Below, piece by piece: positions 8,335 to 17,567 of a stretch of 64,000 nt of DNA (the first letter of the stretch is position 1; each line of letters opens with the position of its first letter). The stretch comes from Romboutsia faecis. Its GTDB lineage: Bacteria > Bacillota > Clostridia > Peptostreptococcales > Peptostreptococcaceae. Under the pieces are notes generated by a model. That model searched no databases. It worked only from the letters and a program-made list of their open reading frames with translations, and was not told the DNA's origin. Location: the NCBI RefSeq assembly GCF_014323405.1, contig NZ_JACRWE010000003.1, positions 506,535-570,534 on the forward strand, given 5' to 3'. The position numbers and the translations under genes were made by a program.

Positions 8335-9279
8335 ATTTAAATCTAATTTCTCTATGTTTTCTTTCATTATTTTTATCGAATCATCTAATTTCTTTTTCTC
8401 TGTTGTATCTAAAGCTAAATGAATAACTTCTCTAACACCATCTTGATTTACTATACTTGGAACAGCAATATAAACATCTTCATGTCCGTATTCACCATTT
8501 AGGTATGAAGAAACAGTTAGAATACTATTTTCATTTTCAAGTATTGCTTTCGTTATTCTAGTTAGTGCCATTCCTATACCATAGTATGTTGAATTCTTGC
8601 ACTTTATTATCTCATAGGCTATATTTCTAACTGTGTCTTCTATTTTCTCTAACTCATCAAATGTTAACTTACTGTCTTTTCTTGATGCAATTTGATAAAT
8701 TGGTTGAACACCGCATAATGCATAGCTCCATGCAACAAATTGAGAGTCACCATGTTCTCCCATTACATACGCATTTATGTCCTTAGGATTTACATCTAAT
8801 TTTTCGCCTAAAGTATATCTAAGTCTTGCTGAATCTAATGTCGTACCTGATCCTATAACTTTAGATTTATCAAAACCTGATAGTTTTTGAGCTACATAAG
8901 TCATAATATCAACTGGATTGGTAGCTATTAATAATATACCATCAAATCCTGATTTCTTTATTTCATCAATTATTGATCTCATAATTTTACTATTCTTATG
9001 AAGTAAGTCTAGTCTAGTTTCTCCTTCTATTTGTATAGCACCAGCTGTTATACAAATTATATACGCATCCTTGCAATCACTATAATCACCTGCATATATA
9101 TTCATCTTTCTTGGTGCAAAACTAAGACCATGATTTAAGTCTATTGCTTCACCTCTAGCACGTTCTTTATTTATATCTATTAAAACTAGTTCCTCACATG
9201 CACCTTGATTTACCATAGAGTATGCGTAGCTCATACCTACCATACCCGTTCCTACTATAACAACTTTGTTCTTCTTCAT
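8332..9279 (-). CDS. ldh: L-lactate dehydrogenase
   Basis: This NAD-dependent enzyme interconverts pyruvate and L-lactate to regenerate NAD+ in fermentation. It has 315 aa, the standard length. It shows the Rossmann motif VGTGMVGMSYA near residue 10, the substrate-specificity loop (AGAIQIEGETRLDLL, in which the usual QKPGETR reads QIEGETR) and the catalytic histidine in MGEHGDSQ near residue 178. Keeping Gln in the loop points to lactate, not malate. The start at 9279 is set by GGAGG eight bases ahead. A TTG further upstream lies inside that site and is unlikely. It is monocistronic and divergent from the helicase gene. Confidence 0.93.
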   Translation of the reverse strand: MKKNKVVIVGTGMVGMSYAYSMVNQGACEELVLIDINKERARGEAIDLNHGLSFAPRKMNIYAGDYSDCKDAYIICITAGAIQIEGETRLDLLHKNSKIMRSIIDEIKKSGFDGILLIATNPVDIMTYVAQKLSGFDKSKVIGSGTTLDSARLRYTLGEKLDVNPKDINAYVMGEHGDSQFVAWSYALCGVQPIYQIASRKDSKLTFDELEKIEDTVRNIAYEIIKCKNSTYYGIGMALTRITKAILENENSILTVSSYLNGEYGHEDVYIAVPSIVNQDGVREVIHLALDTTEKKKLDDSIKIMKENIEKLDLN

Positions 9280-9551
9280 AAAATCAACCTCCAATACTCT
9301 TGATTATTTTATTCCCAAAATAATCCATATTAAAACTATAATCACTATTATTATGCTTATTATTTATTTTTTGATACTAAACATATATTAGTTTTACTAC
9401 ATTTTGCCCCTCATTACAATAACTTTGCTAGTTTTTGTCATTTTTCTAACAATATTAAGTTAAAATTTTATATTATTACCTATAATTTTTTTTACATTAA
9501 GTGTATAATAAAATATACTAATTTAGATATTAAAAATAAAAGGAGTTATAT

Positions 9552-10700
9552 ATGAAGACATTTGAAGAGTTAAAATTAAATAGTAATTTAATAAATGGAC
9601 TTAAAAAGCAAGAAATTACATCTCCTACTGAGGTACAATCTCTTGTTTTTGAAAATATACTTAATAACAAAGATATTCTTGCAAACTCTCAAACTGGAAG
9701 CGGTAAAACATTAGCATATTTACTTCCTATGTTTGAGAAGGTTGATACAACAAAAAGAGAAACACAAGTATTAGTTTTAGCGCCTACTCATGAGCTAGTT
9801 GTTCAAATACATAATCAAATCGAATTATTGTCTAAGAATTCAGGAATAGAGGTTACTTCCCTTCCAATATTCGGTGAGGTTAATATTCAAAAGCAAATAA
9901 AAAATATAAAAAATGTAAAACCACATATAGCAGTAGGTTCTTGTGGTAGAGTTTTAGATTTAATAAAACAAAAAAAGTTAAAAGCTCATACTATTAAAAC
10001 TATTATATTAGATGAGGTTGACAGCTTACTAAGTGGAAATAACATATCTTATGTTAAAGATATAGTAAAATCAACGTTAAGAGATAGACAATTACTAGGA
10101 TTCTCTGCTTCATTAACTGCTGAAACTATTGATTTATGCAAAGAAATGATGAAAGAACCTTTGGTTATAAATGCGACAAGGGAAGTTACTATAAATCCTA
10201 AAATAAGACACATGTACTTATTAGGTGAACGAAGAGAAAAATTTGATTTACTTAGAAAAGCTTTAGCCGCTACTACTCCAAAAAGAGCAATAGTATTCGT
10301 CAATAACGAAAAAAGTATTGAAGTTATAGCATCTAAATTAAATTATCATGGATATAAATCTGTTGGCATTTTCGGAGATATGTCAAAAGAAGATAGAAGA
10401 AATTCTATTAATGCCTTTAGATTAGGAAAAGCTACAATCTTAGTATCATCCGATTTATCTGCAAGAGGATTAGATATTGTTGATACTAGCCACGTATTTA
10501 ACCTAGACTTCCCTGGTAGTAAAAATGAATATATTCATAGGGCTGGTAGAACTGCAAGAGGTAATAGGAATGGTAATGCTATTTCTATAGTTACTAAAGG
10601 TGAACTTGCTGATATAAAAAGATATAAAAGAGAATTTAATATTGATATAAAACCAAAAGTAATAAAGTACGGTAAATTCTTCGATAGCAGAAGTAAATAA
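9552..10700 (+). CDS. DEAD-box family ATP-dependent RNA helicase (motif II is DEVD)
   Basis: This 382-aa RNA helicase consists of the two RecA-like domains with almost no C-terminal extension. It shows the Q motif (TSPTEVQ near residue 24), motif I SQTGSGKT near residue 46, motif II LDEVD near residue 153, motif III SAS, and motif VI HRAGRTARG near residue 330. The third residue of motif II is Val where Ala is normal. The acidic residues that act in catalysis are kept, so the protein should be active. It probably acts in RNA unwinding, decay or cold adaptation. AGGAG lies seven bases before the start. Single gene with a 20-bp terminator. Confidence 0.92.
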   Translation: MKTFEELKLNSNLINGLKKQEITSPTEVQSLVFENILNNKDILANSQTGSGKTLAYLLPMFEKVDTTKRETQVLVLAPTHELVVQIHNQIELLSKNSGIEVTSLPIFGEVNIQKQIKNIKNVKPHIAVGSCGRVLDLIKQKKLKAHTIKTIILDEVDSLLSGNNISYVKDIVKSTLRDRQLLGFSASLTAETIDLCKEMMKEPLVINATREVTINPKIRHMYLLGERREKFDLLRKALAATTPKRAIVFVNNEKSIEVIASKLNYHGYKSVGIFGDMSKEDRRNSINAFRLGKATILVSSDLSARGLDIVDTSHVFNLDFPGSKNEYIHRAGRTARGNRNGNAISIVTKGELADIKRYKREFNIDIKPKVIKYGKFFDSRSK

Positions 10701-10715
10701 TTAAATTATCAAATA

Positions 10716-10760
10716 TAATATTAAAAAGGATATGCTTCTTGCATATCCTTTTTAATATTA
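10716..10760 (+). terminator. Terminator of the RNA helicase gene
   Basis: A perfect 20-base stem (10716-10735 with 10741-10760) around the loop TTCTT, with the T run built into the 3' arm. It would work in either direction. Confidence 0.9.
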
Positions 10761-10902
10761 TATTTATTACAAATCTCCATTGAAGATAATACATTAAATA
10801 ATTTGGTATTATTAAATACATTTAATTATATTTGCTTTTTAGTTCCAATTTATATTCTTTTAAAATATTATATAGTATTTCAATAAGTTTTGGAGGTAAG
10901 AA

Positions 10903-12132
10903 ATGGATTTTATTGACAACATAGTTTCAAATCGACTTGGAGGCAACAAATTTTTTAACGAAAGTAGAGTATTTAAATTTGAAAAACTAAAAATGATAAG
11001 AGATGATTTGAAAGCCAAAAACCCTAACATAAAAATAATAGATATGGGTGTAGGAGAGCCTGATAAAATGGCTGATAAGTCTATAGTAAATATACTTAGC
11101 ATTGAAGCTAATAAAGAAGAAAATCGATTTTATGCTGATAACGGAATATTAGATTTCAAAATCGCAGCTTGCTCTTATCTAAATGATGTATATAATTTAG
11201 ATAATATAAACCCCAATAATATTGTTCATGGTATCGGATCTAAATCTATACTAGCTATGATACCAACTTGTTTTATTAATCCTGGTGATGTCACTTTAAT
11301 GACAGTACCTGGTTATCCAATAATAGCTAACCATACTAGGTTCCTTGGCGGTGAAGTATATAACTTAAAATTATGTGAAGATAATAACTTCTATCCAGAA
11401 TTAGACTCTATACCAAAATACATTTTAAAAAGAGCTAAACTGCTATATTTAAACTATCCAAACAATCCTACAGGGCAAGTAGCCACAATAGAGTTTTATG
11501 AAAGAGTAATTGAATTTGCCAAGAAAAACAATATTTTAATCGTGTCTGATGTTGCTTATGGGCCTTTAGTTTTTGATGGAAATAAACCATTAAGCATATT
11601 TACTGTTGATAAAAATATGGAATATTCAATAGAACTACATTCTTTGTCTAAAGCCTTTAATATGACAGGTTGGAGACTTGCATTTTTACTTGGATCAGAA
11701 AAATCTATAAAATTATTTTCTACAGTTAAAAGTTATGGTGATTCTGGACAATTTAGAGCTATACAAAAAGCAGGCATATATGCACTAAATCATAAAGAAT
11801 TAATAGATGAAAATATAAAAAGATATGATAGAAGATTTAAACTACTAGTGGATGCACTAAATGAAGTTGGTTTTGATGCAAAAAAACCAAAAGGAGGGTT
11901 TTACTGTTATACTGCCATTCCAAAAGGGGTAAAAAATAAATTAACCTTTGAAAATGCAGAAGAAGCGAGTTATTATATATTAAAAAATGCATACATCTCA
12001 ACAGTACCATGGGATGAATGTGGAGGCTTTTTAAGATTCTCGGTAACCTTCGAAGCAAACTCCATAGAAGAAGAAATTCAAACAATAAACGAACTCAAAG
12101 AAAGACTTCTAAGCCTAAACCTAGAATTTTAA
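10903..12132 (+). CDS. dapL: LL-diaminopimelate aminotransferase-like class I/II aminotransferase
   Basis: This 409-aa PLP enzyme of fold type I has the best fit to DapL, which makes LL-diaminopimelate from tetrahydrodipicolinate for lysine and cell-wall synthesis. The PLP lysine is in SLSKAFNMTGWR near residue 250. NYPNNPTG near residue 188 and the phosphate-binding GIGSKSI near residue 110 are present, as is the DapL-like opening (VGEPDKMAD, FYADNGILDF). GGAGG lies seven bases before the ATG. No other lysine gene is adjacent, so the exact substrate remains inferred. A relative that acts on another amino acid is possible. Confidence 0.75.
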   Translation: MDFIDNIVSNRLGGNKFFNESRVFKFEKLKMIRDDLKAKNPNIKIIDMGVGEPDKMADKSIVNILSIEANKEENRFYADNGILDFKIAACSYLNDVYNLDNINPNNIVHGIGSKSILAMIPTCFINPGDVTLMTVPGYPIIANHTRFLGGEVYNLKLCEDNNFYPELDSIPKYILKRAKLLYLNYPNNPTGQVATIEFYERVIEFAKKNNILIVSDVAYGPLVFDGNKPLSIFTVDKNMEYSIELHSLSKAFNMTGWRLAFLLGSEKSIKLFSTVKSYGDSGQFRAIQKAGIYALNHKELIDENIKRYDRRFKLLVDALNEVGFDAKKPKGGFYCYTAIPKGVKNKLTFENAEEASYYILKNAYISTVPWDECGGFLRFSVTFEANSIEEEIQTINELKERLLSLNLEF

Positions 12133-12167
12133 TTTGCTCTTAATATTAGATATTAATATAGAGTGCA

Positions 12168-12204
12168 ATATTTAAAGAGAGTGTCAATCACTCTCTTTAA
12201 ATAT
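12168..12204. terminator. Shared bidirectional terminator between dapL and map
   Basis: Perfect 16-base arms (ATATTTAAAGAGAGTG at 12168-12183, complement at 12189-12204) around TCAAT. It lies between two convergent genes and is T-rich on both exits. Confidence 0.85.
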
Positions 12205-12212
12205 TCACAACA

Positions 12213-13082
12213 CTAATAAGCTAATATTTCTATTCCATCTTCAGTTACTAATATCATATTTTCCCATTGTGCAGATAAAGAACCATCTTCTGTACAAGCT
12301 GTCCATCCATTATCAGCATCTATATATATGTCACTCTTACCTTCATTAATCATCGGCTCAATAGTAAACATCATACCTGGAGCTAATACCATTCCTTCTC
12401 CTTCTTTTCCATAGTGAAACACAAAAGGCTCTTCGTGAAAATCAAGCCCTATACCGTGGCCACCAAATTCCCTTACTACGCTATATCCATTTTCTTTTGC
12501 ATGTTTTTGTATAGCTGATCCTATATCTCCTAAGTTACCCCAAGGTTTTACAGCTTCTATACCTTTTATCATACACTCTTTAGTTACTTCTACTAATTTT
12601 TTAGCTCTATCGCTAACTTCACCTATCATAAACATTCTAGATGCATCAGAATAGTATCCATTATAAATTGTAGATACATCTACATTTACTATATCTCCAC
12701 TTTGTAATACTCTATCTTCACTTGGTATACCATGGCATACTTCATCATTTATAGAAGTACAAACACTTTTTGGAAATCCTGAGAACCCTAAAGGAGCTGG
12801 TATTGCGCCTTTAGATATAGTATATTCATAAACTATTTTATCTATATCTTCAGTAGTCATACCTTCTTTTATATTTTCAGCAACTAGATCTAATATTTCA
12901 TTGTTTATTTTTGCACTCTCTTTTATTTTTTCTATTTGTTCCTTATTTTTGATAAGATCTCTAGAAGGCACTTTATTGCCTTTTCTTTTTAACTCATCTA
13001 GCTTCTCATCAAATTTCATATGACATTTTTTATATTTTTGATTACTACCACACCAGCATTCATCATTTCTTCCTAAGCTCAT
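12213..13082 (-). CDS. map: Type I methionine aminopeptidase with N-terminal SEC-C zinc motif
   Basis: This enzyme removes the initiator methionine from new proteins at the ribosome. It has 289 aa: an N-terminal SEC-C motif (CWCGSNQKYKKCH, residues 9-21), a linker and the pita-bread catalytic domain. Metal ligands appear as VDVSTIYNGYYSDAS, GHGIGLDFHEEP, FTIEPM and SAQWENM. The extra zinc motif marks the SEC-C subtype and probably helps ribosome docking. It converges with dapL across a shared terminator. It is not placed in the usual secY-adk-map cluster, so a second map copy may exist elsewhere in the genome (inference). Confidence 0.93.
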   Translation of the reverse strand: MSLGRNDECWCGSNQKYKKCHMKFDEKLDELKRKGNKVPSRDLIKNKEQIEKIKESAKINNEILDLVAENIKEGMTTEDIDKIVYEYTISKGAIPAPLGFSGFPKSVCTSINDEVCHGIPSEDRVLQSGDIVNVDVSTIYNGYYSDASRMFMIGEVSDRAKKLVEVTKECMIKGIEAVKPWGNLGDIGSAIQKHAKENGYSVVREFGGHGIGLDFHEEPFVFHYGKEGEGMVLAPGMMFTIEPMINEGKSDIYIDADNGWTACTEDGSLSAQWENMILVTEDGIEILAY

Positions 13083-13144
13083 TTTTTAACTCCTTTCTAA
13101 CTATAGATATAATATAATAATATACCTATGCATTTTACATGTCA

Positions 13145-13173
13145 AAGAAGCCTTAGATTTCCTAAGACTTCTT
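13145..13173 (-). terminator. Terminator after the U32 family gene
   Basis: Stem AAGAAG-CTTAG at 13145-13156 with its complement at 13162-13173, 15 bases past the stop codon. Confidence 0.7.
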
Positions 13174-13187
13174 AATTTAATCTATTA

Positions 13188-14426
13188 TTATATATTTAAA
13201 ACTGTAATTGGCTTTCTTAACATATAGTCTTTTTCTACATCGATATCTAATTTCATTTTTACAGTTTGTCTTGCATGTGGAGCTGATTCTATTGGATCAC
13301 CATCTTCATTATACATTTCTAATATTGTTGCATGCATAGTTTCTTTAAATGGACCTATAACTTCTATCTTATCTCCTACATACATCTTATTTCTTTGTTC
13401 TACTATTACAAGTCCTGTTTCATATTCATGACCTTTTACCAATCCTATAAAATCATAGTTTCTTATATACGAAGCTGACTTATAGTTATGAGAATTTGAG
13501 TCTGGTCTATCAAAGAAGAAACCAGTGCTATAGTCTCTATGGCTACCTTTTTTAAGTTCTTCTAACCACATAGGATTAAACGTCCAATTTTCTGGATCTT
13601 TATAATATTCATCAAGCGCCATTCTGTATGCCCTAACAGTAGTCGCGACATAGTAAGCTGTTTTCATTCTTCCTTCTATTTTTAAACTTGTTATACCACT
13701 ATCAAATATTTCGGGTATATATTGTATCATGCATAAATCTTTAGAGTTAAAGAAGAACTCTGGATCTATATCATCTAGTACTTGCTTATATTCCCCTGGA
13801 CCTACTTCTTCCATTAATGTGTACTTCCATCTACACGATTGTGCACATGAACCTTTATTTGCATCTCTACCTGTAGTATGATTACTTATAACACATTTAC
13901 CTGAGTAAGACATACACATTGCACCATGAACAAAAGTTTCTATATCCATATCAGCTGGCGTATTTTCTCTTAACTCTTTTATCTCTTCAAATGATAATTC
14001 TCTTGCAGTAACAACTCTCTTAGCTCCCTGATTATACCAAAAAGCTGCAGAAGCAGCATTTGTAGTGCTGGCTTGAGTACTTATGTGTATTTCCATATTT
14101 GGAATTGTTTCTTTCACATAAGTAAATACACCTGGATCACTTACTATAACTGCATCAACACCGATCTCTTGTAGCTCTAATAAGTAGTCTTTTAATTGTA
14201 ATAAATCATCATTTCTTGGAATTATATTTATAGTAACAAAAACTTGTTTTCCTCTTTCATGAGCAAAGTTTACACCTTCTATCATATCCTCTTTGCTAAA
14301 GTTTTTTGCAGCAGATCTCATTCCAAATATTTCTCCGCCTATATATACTGCATCCGCTCCATAAGTAAATGCTATCTTTAATCTCTCTAAATCACCTGCA
14401 GGTGCTAATAATTCTACCTTTCTCAT
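13188..14426 (-). CDS. U32 family protein, TrhP-like tRNA 5-hydroxyuridine synthesis protein
   Basis: This 412-aa protein carries the U32 signature ETFVHGAMCMSYSGKC near residue 165, followed by SCAQSCRW. The four cysteines match the set thought to hold an iron-sulfur centre in the TrhP/YrrO/RlhA group. Older databases call such proteins collagenase-like peptidases. Current knowledge places the YrrO-type members in prephenate-dependent hydroxylation of U34 in tRNA. The N-terminal TIM barrel begins VELLAPAGDLERLKIAF and the C-terminal U32 domain starts near residue 320. It is a single gene, and the usual partner (a second U32 gene or an O-methyltransferase) is not beside it. Confidence 0.85.
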   Translation of the reverse strand: MRKVELLAPAGDLERLKIAFTYGADAVYIGGEIFGMRSAAKNFSKEDMIEGVNFAHERGKQVFVTINIIPRNDDLLQLKDYLLELQEIGVDAVIVSDPGVFTYVKETIPNMEIHISTQASTTNAASAAFWYNQGAKRVVTARELSFEEIKELRENTPADMDIETFVHGAMCMSYSGKCVISNHTTGRDANKGSCAQSCRWKYTLMEEVGPGEYKQVLDDIDPEFFFNSKDLCMIQYIPEIFDSGITSLKIEGRMKTAYYVATTVRAYRMALDEYYKDPENWTFNPMWLEELKKGSHRDYSTGFFFDRPDSNSHNYKSASYIRNYDFIGLVKGHEYETGLVIVEQRNKMYVGDKIEVIGPFKETMHATILEMYNEDGDPIESAPHARQTVKMKLDIDVEKDYMLRKPITVLNI

Positions 14427-14678
14427 TTTGTCTCCTTTATATATTAATTTTTTCTTTTTACATAATTAGGTTCGATTTTATTAATTTACCCAAATAAAAT
14501 TATACAAAACTTATATTATATATATCCTATTTGGTAATATTTTATATAGTATTATATCATATTTTATACTAACTATTTTATATAAAAATATTTATAATAA
14601 AATCTTGCAACTTTTATAATAACTCTTATCTAATTAAATATAAAGGAATAATTAAAAATTTATTCTATTTAATATAAA

Positions 14679-14701
14679 AGGCCTATCTATAAGATAGGCC
14701 T
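14679..14701 (-). terminator. Terminator of the 78-aa gene
   Basis: Stem AGGCCTATCT (14679-14688) with its complement at 14692-14701, followed on the minus strand by TTTTATATT. Confidence 0.8.
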
Positions 14702-14707
14702 ATTTAT

Positions 14708-14944
14708 TTAATGTTTCATGTTATTTTTAGATTCTTTTTCCATTTGTTTTTTTAATTCTCTTGAAAATTTCTTTTCTTCATACTTTTCCATCATTTCATC
14801 TTTTTTCATTTCCATAGATGCCATAGCACCCATAACATCATCTTTTAAATCTTCCGCTGTATGCTTCATTACATGACCTACTTTTTGTGCGCCTTCTTTC
14901 ATATCATTTTTCATATTCTTCATTTCTCTTTGCATTTTATCCAT
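14708..14944 (-). CDS. Small Met/Lys/Glu-rich helical protein, 78 aa
   Basis: This short soluble protein is rich in Met, Lys and Glu (for example MQREMKNMKNDMKEG and MEMKKDEMMEKYEEKK). It should be one or two long amphipathic helices, much like YtxH or apolipoprotein-type stress proteins but without a membrane anchor. GGAGG lies eight bases before the start and a strong terminator follows, so it is a genuine monocistronic gene. There are no cysteines. Function unknown. It lies between the U32 gene and a divergent permease pair, and nothing in the context explains it. Confidence 0.7.
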   Translation of the reverse strand: MDKMQREMKNMKNDMKEGAQKVGHVMKHTAEDLKDDVMGAMASMEMKKDEMMEKYEEKKFSRELKKQMEKESKNNMKH

Positions 14945-15066
14945 ACAAAAGCCTCCTCTAGTATTGTTTTTATTATTTTTTCCAAAAAGTATAAAATTAT
15001 TTGCTTCACTAATGTATTTAAATTTTCATACATTAAAGTATTAGATTAATTAGGAGGTTCTTTTTT

Positions 15067-15546
15067 ATGACATCTTATATTCTTTATAGTCTTGCAATAG
15101 TCTTATTTGTAATTTCATTTATAAAAGACAAATCAAAAACAAAAGTTGCTCTAAAAAAAGCCTTTAAGTCATTTGAAAATATAATGCCTCAATTTTTGGC
15201 TATTATTATTATAGTAGGAATAGTTTTATCAATTCTAGATACAGATACAATTTCAAAACTTATAGGCTCTGAGTCAGGATTTTTAGGAGTATTTTTGTCT
15301 TCTACAGTAGGCTCTATTGTCCTTATGCCTACCTTTGTAGCCTTTTCTACAGCAGATAGCCTGCTTAAAAGTGGTGCTGGATACGCTCAAGTTGCAGCAT
15401 TAGTATCAACTCTTACCCTAGTTGGTGTTATGACATTTACGCTTGAGTCTCAGTATATTGGTAAAAAAGCCGCTTTTTATAGAAATTTCATAGCCTTTTT
15501 ATTTTCATTTATAGTTGCTTTCTTCATGGGGGTGATTTTAGGGTGA
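15067..15546 (+). CDS. Half-size permease, first half (UPF0718/YraQ-like)
   Basis: This 159-aa membrane protein with four or five hydrophobic helices corresponds to one half of the predicted UPF0718 (YraQ) permeases, which are normally one chain of about 300 residues. It contains the family-type motif LMPTFVAFSTADSLLKSGAGYAQ split by helices near residue 80 and the SLLKSGAG hairpin. AGGAGG lies eight bases before the ATG. The stop codon overlaps the GTG start of the second half (GTGA), so the two halves are made together and probably form a heterodimer. Transported substrate unknown. Metal or small anion export has been proposed for relatives. Confidence 0.7.
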   Translation: MTSYILYSLAIVLFVISFIKDKSKTKVALKKAFKSFENIMPQFLAIIIIVGIVLSILDTDTISKLIGSESGFLGVFLSSTVGSIVLMPTFVAFSTADSLLKSGAGYAQVAALVSTLTLVGVMTFTLESQYIGKKAAFYRNFIAFLFSFIVAFFMGVILG

Positions 15547-16076
15547 CTAAATTGAAATTTATATTAAATAGATATAAATTTTTCTTATTACTTTCTATTA
15601 TTTTAATAATTATATTAATTTTTAATAATAACTTAGGTATTAATGTCTTTAATAATGCAAAAAGTAGTTTTTTACAAATGTTAGCTGTACTTCCTCCTAT
15701 CATGCTTTTATTAGGGCTTATAGATGAATGGGTTTCTAGAGAATCAATGATGAAGTATATGGGTGAAGATTCAAGCATTCTAGGTATAATTTTATCAATT
15801 GCTTTAGCTGCATTTGCCGCTGGACCTATGTATGCTGCCTTTCCTTTTACTGCAGTTCTAATAAATAAAGGAGTTAAGTTTTCTAATATAATAATTTTCA
15901 TGAATTCTTGGTGTGTAATTAAAATTTCAACTTTGTTATTTGAAATTAGCTCACTAGGATATAAATTTACCTTATATAGATTGTTGATAGATTTTGTAGG
16001 TGTTATTGCCATGGGGTATTTAATAGACTATATAGTTAATAAAATGCCAAAAAAGAAAAAATCCTGTAAGTTTTAA
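15543..16076 (+). CDS. Half-size permease, second half (UPF0718/YraQ-like)
   Basis: This 177-aa membrane protein with five or so helices is coupled to the preceding gene by a four-base GTGA overlap. It carries AFAAGPMYAAFPFTAVL near residue 100, which parallels the PTFVAFSTA motif of the first half, so the pair looks like two related halves of an internally duplicated permease. The GTG start has GGGGGTGATTTTAGG ahead of it. The end is a lysine-rich tail (MPKKKKS) just inside the terminator. Function unknown. Both frames are long and intact, which argues against a simple sequencing frameshift. Confidence 0.7.
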   Translation: MTKLKFILNRYKFFLLLSIILIIILIFNNNLGINVFNNAKSSFLQMLAVLPPIMLLLGLIDEWVSRESMMKYMGEDSSILGIILSIALAAFAAGPMYAAFPFTAVLINKGVKFSNIIIFMNSWCVIKISTLLFEISSLGYKFTLYRLLIDFVGVIAMGYLIDYIVNKMPKKKKSCKF

Positions 16077-16091
16077 CATACAGGATTTTTT
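16056..16091. terminator. Terminator of the half-permease pair
   Basis: Perfect 12-base arms AAAAAATCCTGT (16056-16067) and their complement at 16080-16091, which include the stop codon of the second gene. A T run exists on both sides, so it can stop transcripts from either strand. Confidence 0.85.
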
Positions 16092-16092
16092 C

Positions 16093-16142
16093 ACTATGAC
16101 TATATCCTAACGGAGGATGTGAGGGAGTATTATAGCCATAGT
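16093..16142. other. 50-base imperfect hairpin next to the permease terminator
   Basis: ACTATG-a-CTATA pairs with TATAG-c-CATAGT, giving 11 pairs with one mismatch and an internal TCC/GGA mini-stem. It is adjacent to the terminator at 16056-16091. On the minus strand the two together would resemble a short structured RNA with its terminator. No promoter is convincing. Confidence 0.3.
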
Positions 16143-16283
16143 TGGGTATTATGGTTTTAAGTTAGTCTTCTTATTTATAATAATATAACACTTATATGAA
16201 TTTAATGTGTAATTATTATGAATACTACTTGAATTTAATACTTTATAGAGTTTTGTAAATGTTATTGTAATTTAATAATTTAT

Positions 16284-17567
16284 TTAGAATTTTATAGTAA
16301 ATACAACCGAGTTTATTTTATTTCTTATGCTATATTCGAATCCGTGGCTCTTTAAAATTGTGCTTACTATATATAACCCAAGCCCACTTCCTCCAGTCTT
16401 TCTAGAGCGTGATTTCTCTATCCTAAAGAATGGATTAAATACCTCTTCTAGATATTTTTTTTCTATTGTTATACCTGAGTTTTCAACTTCTAAATAAGTT
16501 TTTATACCTCTTCCATTTTTCCTTTTATAAAGTCTTATTATTACAGTTTCTCCTTCCGGAGAGTACTTTATTGCATTATTAATAATATTATTAATTGCCC
16601 TTGTTATTTTTTCTTCATCAGCAATTATAGCTATATTTGAATCTATATTTAAAACTGTTTTTAGATTTTTGTCTTCAATTAGAAATATTTGTCTTTTAAC
16701 AAGGTTATCTATAAGGTTACTTAAGTTTATATTTGTTAAATATAAATCTTGTTTTAATGTCTCACTCTTAGAAACCTCTATCATCTCATTGACTAGTTCT
16801 TTTAATTCTTGAGTACTTTCATATGATTTTCTAAGATATGTATCTCTATCCTTGTATTTTCCTATATTGTAAATCATACCTTCTATCTGACCGCTTATTA
16901 TAGTTATTGGTGTTTTTAATTCATGAGATATTGTCGCTATGAAATCTCTTCTCTTTTGTTCTTGTTCTCTTTCACTTTCGATTATTTTGATTAATGGCCT
17001 TGTAACAGTTGATGAATATATAAATGCTCCAATCATACCTACAAAAACTGCCACTAATAATATATACGGCATAATCTTTCTAATAACCTGACTAGCTTCA
17101 TCTATAGGTTGAAGTGGCATCATTATATCAAGTCTATATGGAGTATTTTTATCATTAGTAGATACATGCGTTGACATAGTATACTCCTTAGCTATTTTAC
17201 CTAATTTCAAAATATTTTTTGACTGATATTTATCAAATTTAAATAAAAAAATCTCATTCTTTCCATATACAACTCTTCCACTTGTATCACTTAATAAAAT
17301 TGCTAAATTTTGTTTTTTTGCTATATCATAAAGATTATTTTCCAAATCTTTAGTATCATGGTAAGCAGCTTCTTGTATTAATGAACTTACCTCTTCATGT
17401 AAAGATTCTATTTTATATTTATGATAGTATGATGGCAGTAAATAATATAATATTAGATATATTATTAAAGCTAAGGCTATAAGTAATCCGCTTGTTATAC
17501 AAAATAACTTATACTTTATACTTATATTCTCCCATTTATTCAATATCTTTTTCAAGCGTATAACCAA
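16284..17567 (-). CDS. Two-component sensor histidine kinase
   Basis: This 427-aa membrane kinase has one helix near residues 20-43, an extracellular sensor of about 120 residues and a second helix near 165-187. A short linker leads to the dimerisation/phosphoacceptor domain with SHELKTP (His near residue 216) and the catalytic domain with NNIINNAIKYS, FFRIEKSR and GGSGLGLYIV. The gene overlaps the response regulator. The frame opens with TTG at 17567, and another TTG at 17555 is a fair alternative start. The domain layout is like VanS/PhoR-type kinases. The ligand is unknown and no target gene is obvious nearby. It may respond to a cell-envelope signal (inference). Confidence 0.88.
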   Translation of the reverse strand: MVIRLKKILNKWENISIKYKLFCITSGLLIALALIIYLILYYLLPSYYHKYKIESLHEEVSSLIQEAAYHDTKDLENNLYDIAKKQNLAILLSDTSGRVVYGKNEIFLFKFDKYQSKNILKLGKIAKEYTMSTHVSTNDKNTPYRLDIMMPLQPIDEASQVIRKIMPYILLVAVFVGMIGAFIYSSTVTRPLIKIIESEREQEQKRRDFIATISHELKTPITIISGQIEGMIYNIGKYKDRDTYLRKSYESTQELKELVNEMIEVSKSETLKQDLYLTNINLSNLIDNLVKRQIFLIEDKNLKTVLNIDSNIAIIADEEKITRAINNIINNAIKYSPEGETVIIRLYKRKNGRGIKTYLEVENSGITIEKKYLEEVFNPFFRIEKSRSRKTGGSGLGLYIVSTILKSHGFEYSIRNKINSVVFTIKF

